NCBI GenBank assembly: GCA_050693875.1
Contig: JBOGWP010000069.1
Coordinates: forward strand, 1 to 25,557
Direction: 5' to 3'
Length of the DNA stretch: 25,557 bases
Source: JBOGWP01 sp050693875
GTDB lineage: Bacteria; Actinomycetota; CADDZG01; JAHWKV01; JBOGWP01
Shown in pieces: positions 21,974 through 25,557 of this stretch. The position numbers and the translations under genes were made by a program. Under the pieces are notes generated by a model. It made no database searches, was not told the DNA's origin, and saw only the letters and a program-made list of their open reading frames with translations. Positions within the stretch are counted from its first letter, which is position 1, and every line of letters starts with the position of its first letter.

Positions 21974-21993
21974 GTCGGGGGGACTCCCCCGAC
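21974..21993 (-). terminator. Strong GC hairpin between mreD and mrdA
   Basis: GTCGGGGG (21974-21981) and CCCCCGAC (21986-21993) form a perfect 8-bp stem with loop GACT, right after the mreD stop. A second, weaker stem (CCCC with GGGG, 8-base loop) follows on the minus strand. There is no U-tract, so it may be an attenuator or processing-stabiliser lowering downstream expression rather than a full terminator. Confidence 0.45.
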
Positions 21994-21995
21994 TG

Positions 21996-22499
21996 TCACC
22001 AGAACACTGTCTCCCGCTGGTACAGAGTCGCCACACGCCGGACCACCGGATAGACGAACGGCCCGAGCAGAGCGTTGTACAGCGCGGTCAGCCCGGCGAC
22101 CTCGGTGACGCGCGACATCGGATCGATCGCCTGTCCCAGCAATGCCGAGAACACGACGTACAGGATGCTCCCGGCGAAACTCCCGAGAAAAATCGCGGTG
22201 ATCGGCACGAAGACGCTCGTCGACCGCACGTAGGGACGGATGCTCCCCACGAGGTAGCCCACGAGCAGGTAGGCCAGCGCAGTGATCCCCTTCGGCGCGT
22301 CGAGCAGCAGGTCGCGGAGCAAGCCTCCCGCGAAGCCGGAGGTTGCCCCTGCTACCGCGCCGTCCACGAGAGCAAACGAGATCACCGCGACGAGGATCAG
22401 GTCCGGCGCCACGCGGAATACCGTCAGCCGGGCAAACAGCGCGGTCTGGAGTATCACGGCGGTGAACATCACGAGCGAGAAGATCGCCATCCGGCGCAT
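21996..22499 (-). CDS. mreD: Rod shape-determining protein MreD
   Basis: MreD is a small integral membrane protein of the elongasome that partners MreC. The 167-residue product has about five hydrophobic spans and the family-like central segment GGLLRDLLLDAPKGITALAY plus LVGYLVGSIRPYV. The start ATG 22499 has AAAGGGGG about 7 bases upstream; MRRMAIFS also offers an internal ATG three codons on. mreC ends 14 bases upstream, so the two form one transcript. Confidence 0.92.
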   Translation of the reverse strand: MRRMAIFSLVMFTAVILQTALFARLTVFRVAPDLILVAVISFALVDGAVAGATSGFAGGLLRDLLLDAPKGITALAYLLVGYLVGSIRPYVRSTSVFVPITAIFLGSFAGSILYVVFSALLGQAIDPMSRVTEVAGLTALYNALLGPFVYPVVRRVATLYQRETVFW

Positions 22500-22513
22500 C
22501 CCGCAACCCCCTT

Positions 22514-23353
22514 TCAGGGCGTGCCGCGGACCTTGCCCGATTCGAGCAGCACGAGCACGAGGTCGAGACTGGTGAAATCGACGAAGGGCCGAACGTAGGC
22601 GGTCTTGGAGAGCCCGTCCCGCGCGACCGCAACGCGGGTCACGCGACCGATGGGAATTCCCGCCGGATACAGCCCGCGGTCGTACCCGGAGGTCACGACC
22701 GTCTCTCCCTCGTCGACCTTGACATCCTGATCGATGAACTCGAACATCAGGTCCCTTTCGCTGCGACCGGTGACGACCCCGGTCTCGCCGCTGGTCGTCA
22801 GTCGAGCCCCCACCGAGTGCTGGGGATCGATCGCCAGCAGGACCTTCGCGTAGTTGTCGCTGGTGAGGACCACACGGCCGACCAGGCCCTCAGCGGAGAC
22901 CACCGTCATCCCCACGGAGATTCCCTCGGCCTGCCCCTTGTCGAGCATGTCGCTCCACTCGTGATTCGAGGGAGCTCCGCTGATCACCCGAGCCCCGACC
23001 CGCCGCCCCGCTTTCCAATCGGTCTCGTGCACGAGATCGAGCAGGCGCTTGTTCTCCCGGGCAACCTCGGGGAACTCGCGCTGCACACCCTCGAGACGCT
23101 CCAGCCGGGAACGCAGGTCGGCATTCTCCCGACGAAGCCGCGAGAGCTCCTTGACGCTGTCGACGAGGTCGCCGAAGGGCGAGAGCACCTTGGAGATCCC
23201 CTCTTGGACGGGAGCCACCACCGAGATCGCGCCGTCCTGAATGCGGCGCAAGGGGCCGCCGTTGTTCTGCCGGAAGTCGAAGGTCACCACCGTGGCGCTC
23301 GCAGCAATGAGGGCGGCGAGGGCAACTCGCTGCCGGTTGGACCTTCGATACAT
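22514..23353 (-). CDS. mreC: Cell shape-determining protein MreC
   Basis: MreC is a bitopic membrane protein that organises PBP2 and RodA outside the membrane. The 279-residue product has a basic start (MYRRSNRQR), a membrane helix (about 9-27), a coiled coil (about 65-105: VKELSRLRRENADLRSRLER) and the beta-rich MreC domain (about 120-275), including VGARVISGAPSNHEWSD, GLVGRVVLTSDNYAKVLLAID and VVTSGYDRGLYPAGIPIGRV. ATG 23353 is preferred over the TTG one codon upstream. Normally mreB lies just before mreC; here the upstream neighbour is a divergent DUF1996 gene and no mreB is present in the window. It heads the minus-strand wall cluster. Confidence 0.95.
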   Translation of the reverse strand: MYRRSNRQRVALAALIAASATVVTFDFRQNNGGPLRRIQDGAISVVAPVQEGISKVLSPFGDLVDSVKELSRLRRENADLRSRLERLEGVQREFPEVARENKRLLDLVHETDWKAGRRVGARVISGAPSNHEWSDMLDKGQAEGISVGMTVVSAEGLVGRVVLTSDNYAKVLLAIDPQHSVGARLTTSGETGVVTGRSERDLMFEFIDQDVKVDEGETVVTSGYDRGLYPAGIPIGRVTRVAVARDGLSKTAYVRPFVDFTSLDLVLVLLESGKVRGTP

Positions 23354-23386
23354 CAACTCGGTGCCATCCCATCCATGGGTAGCGCC

Positions 23387-23392
23387 ATTCTA
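23387..23392 (-). promoter_or_regulatory. Possible -10 element (TAGAAT) of the mreC operon
   Basis: The minus strand reads TAGAAT, giving a start near 23380 and a leader of about 27 bases before mreC. No good -35 was found at 16-18 bases upstream, so confidence is low. Confidence 0.35.
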
Positions 23393-23470
23393 TCGGCCGT
23401 CCTCCGGGGAGCCCCCGCTTCCGGGGCGACCCGGCCCCGATCCGGGGGAGGGAGGGTTTTGGAGTGATCA

Positions 23471-23597
23471 AGGTAAATTTCCTGACTTCTGTCTAAGCGG
23501 TATACCTTAATTAGGTTACTTGACTGGATAGAAAACCTGTTAAGTGGGGGTTATCACGGGTAACGCGGGCTTATTAGAGGAAATCCCAGAAAAAGGG
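23471..23597. promoter_or_regulatory. AT-rich regulatory spacer with phased GTTA/TAAC motifs
   Basis: This stretch breaks sharply from the GC-rich surroundings: of bases 23471-23530 only 22 of 60 are G or C. It holds the perfect palindrome GGTATACC (23499-23506), GTTA at 23539 and again at 23550 (11 bp apart), and the inverted pair GTTA-TCACGGG-TAAC (23550-23564). Motifs one helical turn apart suggest regulator binding between the divergent mreC and DUF1996 genes. The composition also fits imported DNA. Confidence 0.4.
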
Positions 23598-23626
23598 TGA
23601 AAAGCGAGTAGACTTCGTTCTAGAAT
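23597..23626 (+). promoter_or_regulatory. Likely leaderless promoter of the DUF1996 gene
   Basis: TAGAAT (23621-23626) ends 8 bases before the GTG start at 23635, and GTGAAA (23597-23602) lies 18 bases upstream as a plausible -35. No ribosome binding site precedes the GTG, which fits a leaderless transcript. Confidence 0.45.
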
Positions 23627-23634
23627 TCACCGCC

Positions 23635-25296
23635 GTGAGGCGGGTTGTCTTATTCGTTCTTCCCTTCCTATTTCTGGTACCTGTCGTCGCGGTCCCATTA
23701 ATCGGGAACGCCACGCACCTCGTCCAGGGGGACGCGGTCTTCCAGGTCAAGTGCGAGTATTCGCACTCGCTCAAGGACGATCCCATCGTTTTTCCCGGGC
23801 AGGCGGGTGCCTCCCATCTGCACGACTTCTTCTCCGCGCGGTCGACCGATGCGAATACGACGACGGAGTCGCTGATGCGCGACCGGACGACCTGCTCCGA
23901 CCCGCTCGACCTCTCGGCCTACTGGATGCCGGCGGTCTACGACGTCAAGGGGAACCAGGAAACAGCGATGGTCATCGACGCCTACTACACGCTGGGCGGC
24001 AAGCACCCCCCGATCAAGCGGTACCCGCTCGGCCTCCGCATGATCGCCGGCGATGCCAAGTCCACCAGCCCCCAGCCGCTCGACCGCGTGCTGTACCGGT
24101 GCGCCGACAACCGCGGCGGCCAGACCCAGAACACCTCGACCGTCCCCACCTGCGACAACGGCTGGAACCTGATCGCCCTGGTCAAGTTCCCGGACTGCTG
24201 GGATGGGAAGAATCTCGACTCGGCGGATCACAAGAGCCACATGACCTACTCGGGAGGCTCTCCGAGAGGCGGCCCCGATTGCCCGTCGAGCCACCCGGTG
24301 CCGCTCCCCGAGCTGGTGTTCAACGCCCGCTTCGGCAAGGGGAGCATCAACTCCTACCAGGGGGGGCCGGGGACCACCCTGGCATCCGGCTCGCCGCTCT
24401 CGCTGCACGCCGACTTCTGGAACGCGTGGGACCCGGCCCGCCAGCAGTTCCTCGTCGACGCCTGCCTCAACGGGACCAAGAACTGCGACCCCGGGTTCGC
24501 CCAGGGGCAGGTCGACAAGAACCCGCCCCCCGAGCCGAATGTGAACGATCCCCCGCCCCCATCGCCGAGCCCGGTTCCGACGGAATCGCCGCAGCCGAGC
24601 GCCAGCCCATCACCCTCGCCGAGCCTGACCCCGTCCCCGACGTTCACGTCGCCGACGCCCTCGCCGGTGCCCACGGGTGACGGGACCATTCAGCTCGTCG
24701 CCTCCGACTTCACCGCGACCCATGCGGACCAGATCGAGATCCGCAAACCCCCGGGAGCTGCGGGGCGCCTCCTGCTCGCGGTGATCACGGCAAGAGCCAC
24801 GCCGAACATCATGGCTCCCGAAGGCTGGTTGCTCGTGCGCCGGGACGAGTCTCCGGACAGCCGGCTGACGCAGGCGATCTTCGTCAGGATCGGCTCGCCC
24901 TCCGACCCCGACCGCTGGGTGTGGCGTTTCAGCGGCGAGCATGCCATCGCGGCCGCGATCTTGGCCTTCGATGGCGTCAACCTGTTCTCTCCCTTCGATG
25001 CGGTGAGCGGGCGCGGCAACGGGGCTTCCACCCAGATCACCGCTCCCGGGGCGAACACCACGGTGCCCGGTACGAGGCTCGTCGGGTTCTTCGGGATCGC
25101 CGACAACTCCGCGCCCTTCCAGGCCCCGGATGGGATGACCGAGATCGGCGAGATCGACATCCAGGCCGACAGCGCCGTCGGGCTCTCGGTGGCGCAGGCC
25201 CACAACCCGGCTCCCGGCGCCACGGGGAACAAGATGTCCAATTCGTCGAAGCCCGACAGCAACGTCGGCCAGCTCATCGCGCTGCGTCCGGCCTAG
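23635..25296 (+). CDS. Secreted DUF1996 protein with Pro/Ser linker and C-terminal beta-rich surface domain
   Basis: The product is 553 residues. A signal peptide (MRRVVLFVLPFLFLVPVVAV) leads a DUF1996 domain (about 37-270) with its conserved His, Cys and Asp pattern: ASHLHDFF (59-66), YWMPAVYD, FPDCWDGKNLDSADHKSHMT (185-204), CPSSHPVPLPEL and LHADFWNAWD. DUF1996 is best known from fungi and also occurs in actinobacteria; its function is unknown, but clustered His/Asp suggest metal binding. A linker of PSPSP type (about 305-347) joins a second domain (about 350-553, GRLLLAVITARATPNIMAPE, GWLLVRRDESPDSRLTQAIF, RLVGFFGIAD) of a kind common in large bacterial surface proteins, probably all beta. 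Start GTG 23635 fits the leaderless promoter. The gene is monocistronic, divergent from mreC and ended by a strong hairpin. Confidence 0.88.
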   Translation: MRRVVLFVLPFLFLVPVVAVPLIGNATHLVQGDAVFQVKCEYSHSLKDDPIVFPGQAGASHLHDFFSARSTDANTTTESLMRDRTTCSDPLDLSAYWMPAVYDVKGNQETAMVIDAYYTLGGKHPPIKRYPLGLRMIAGDAKSTSPQPLDRVLYRCADNRGGQTQNTSTVPTCDNGWNLIALVKFPDCWDGKNLDSADHKSHMTYSGGSPRGGPDCPSSHPVPLPELVFNARFGKGSINSYQGGPGTTLASGSPLSLHADFWNAWDPARQQFLVDACLNGTKNCDPGFAQGQVDKNPPPEPNVNDPPPPSPSPVPTESPQPSASPSPSPSLTPSPTFTSPTPSPVPTGDGTIQLVASDFTATHADQIEIRKPPGAAGRLLLAVITARATPNIMAPEGWLLVRRDESPDSRLTQAIFVRIGSPSDPDRWVWRFSGEHAIAAAILAFDGVNLFSPFDAVSGRGNGASTQITAPGANTTVPGTRLVGFFGIADNSAPFQAPDGMTEIGEIDIQADSAVGLSVAQAHNPAPGATGNKMSNSSKPDSNVGQLIALRPA

Positions 25297-25322
25297 ACCG
25301 AAGTTACGTCCCCAGAGACGAG

Positions 25323-25349
25323 CGAACCCCCTTCTGACCAGGGGGTTCG
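25323..25349 (+). terminator. Intrinsic-type terminator after the DUF1996 gene
   Basis: CGAACCCCC (25323-25331) and GGGGGTTCG (25341-25349) form a perfect 9-bp stem with a 9-base loop. TGGTTTGGGG follows, so the T-tract is short. It lies 27 bases after the stop and may also stop the convergent gene at the window edge. Confidence 0.75.
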
Positions 25350-25379
25350 TGGTTTGGGGGCCCTGGCGTTCTGACTACA

Positions 25380-25557
25380 TCACCGCAGGGCCAAGGGAAT
25401 GGTGGTGCCGATGAGCTCGAACGCCCTGCGCTGGGTGGGGGTCGGCGTGGCGAGCTTGTCGATGCCGACGCCGCCCTCGAAGACGATCTGGTTGCGGGTG
25501 AGCGTCGCCAGGTGGCCGAGCAGCGTGGCGAAGTTGTGCGCCACGTCGCCGTCCGCC
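25380..25557 (-). CDS. C-terminal fragment, possibly an IS4/IS1634-type transposase (5' end outside window)
   Basis: Reading in from the right edge, one minus frame is open for 58 codons to a TGA (25380-25382). It encodes VAHNFATLLGHLATLTRNQI, VFEGGVGIDKLATPTPTQRR and AFELIGTTIPLALR. The LATLTRN segment followed by a TPTPxQRRAFELIG ending resembles the C-termini of some DDE transposases of IS4/IS1634-like elements in actinobacteria; this is from memory and needs a search. The catalytic region and inverted repeat are not in the window. It is convergent with the DUF1996 gene across the terminator. Confidence 0.5.
   Translation of the reverse strand, partial: ADGDVAHNFATLLGHLATLTRNQIVFEGGVGIDKLATPTPTQRRAFELIGTTIPLALR

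Noticed and set aside
20108..22108. 666-residue plus-strand open frame
   Set aside because: It is the antisense shadow of mrdA; no recognisable domain.
25323..25349. tRNA-like arm (GGGGGTTCG)
   Set aside because: There is no cloverleaf or CCA-end context; a terminator hairpin after a gene explains it.

Overview
The window is very GC-rich DNA from an uncultured bacterium, most likely Actinomycetota. The evidence is gene order: mreC-mreD-mrdA-rodA, then rne-rplU-rpmA, obgE, proB-proA and nadD-lytR-rsfS all lie on the minus strand in the order typical of actinobacterial chromosomes. Frequent GTG/TTG starts, AGGAGG-type ribosome binding sites and probable leaderless genes fit. A species or class cannot be named from sequence alone. 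No rRNA, tRNA or CRISPR was seen.

Layout: 1-2600 is a loosely organised left arm: the tail of an unknown gene, an OsmC peroxidase, an exported six-blade TolB-like beta-propeller protein and a decayed VOC/glyoxalase gene. 2803-3960 is a GT4 glycosyltransferase on the plus strand. 3961-4215 is a hairpin-rich convergent intergenic zone. 4209-7058 (minus) is nadD-lytR-rsfS plus an arginine-rich protein of unknown function. 7084-8387 holds a PH-domain membrane protein, a 57-residue membrane peptide and a divergent DUF192 lipoprotein. 8395-11175 holds zwf, gnd and a hypothetical gene, placed between nadD and proBA. 11228-16310 is proA, proB, obgE, an uncharacterised gene and rpmA, with a striking 110-113 bp tandem repeat upstream of obgE. 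16341-23353 is rplU, rne, rodA, mrdA, mreD and mreC. mreB, usually just upstream of mreC, is absent; instead an AT-rich spacer leads to a divergent, secreted DUF1996 protein, followed by a strong terminator and a partial gene that looks like a transposase C-terminus at the window edge.

Functionally the backbone couples rod-shape wall synthesis (mreCD, PBP2, RodA, a LytR-like protein) with ribosome maturation and RNA turnover (RNase E/G, L21, L27, ObgE, RsfS), proline synthesis and NAD/NADPH supply (NadD, Zwf, Gnd). The less ordinary signals are: low-complexity tails on several RNA/ribosome proteins (poly-Arg in RNase E and the rsfS-linked protein, an acidic Pro-Glu-Thr tail on L21), the tandem repeat with G-tracts, the structured intergenic zone, a probable CTG start for rsfS, and the DUF1996/IS segment replacing the mreB position. 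I did not find a clearly new defence or biosynthetic system.
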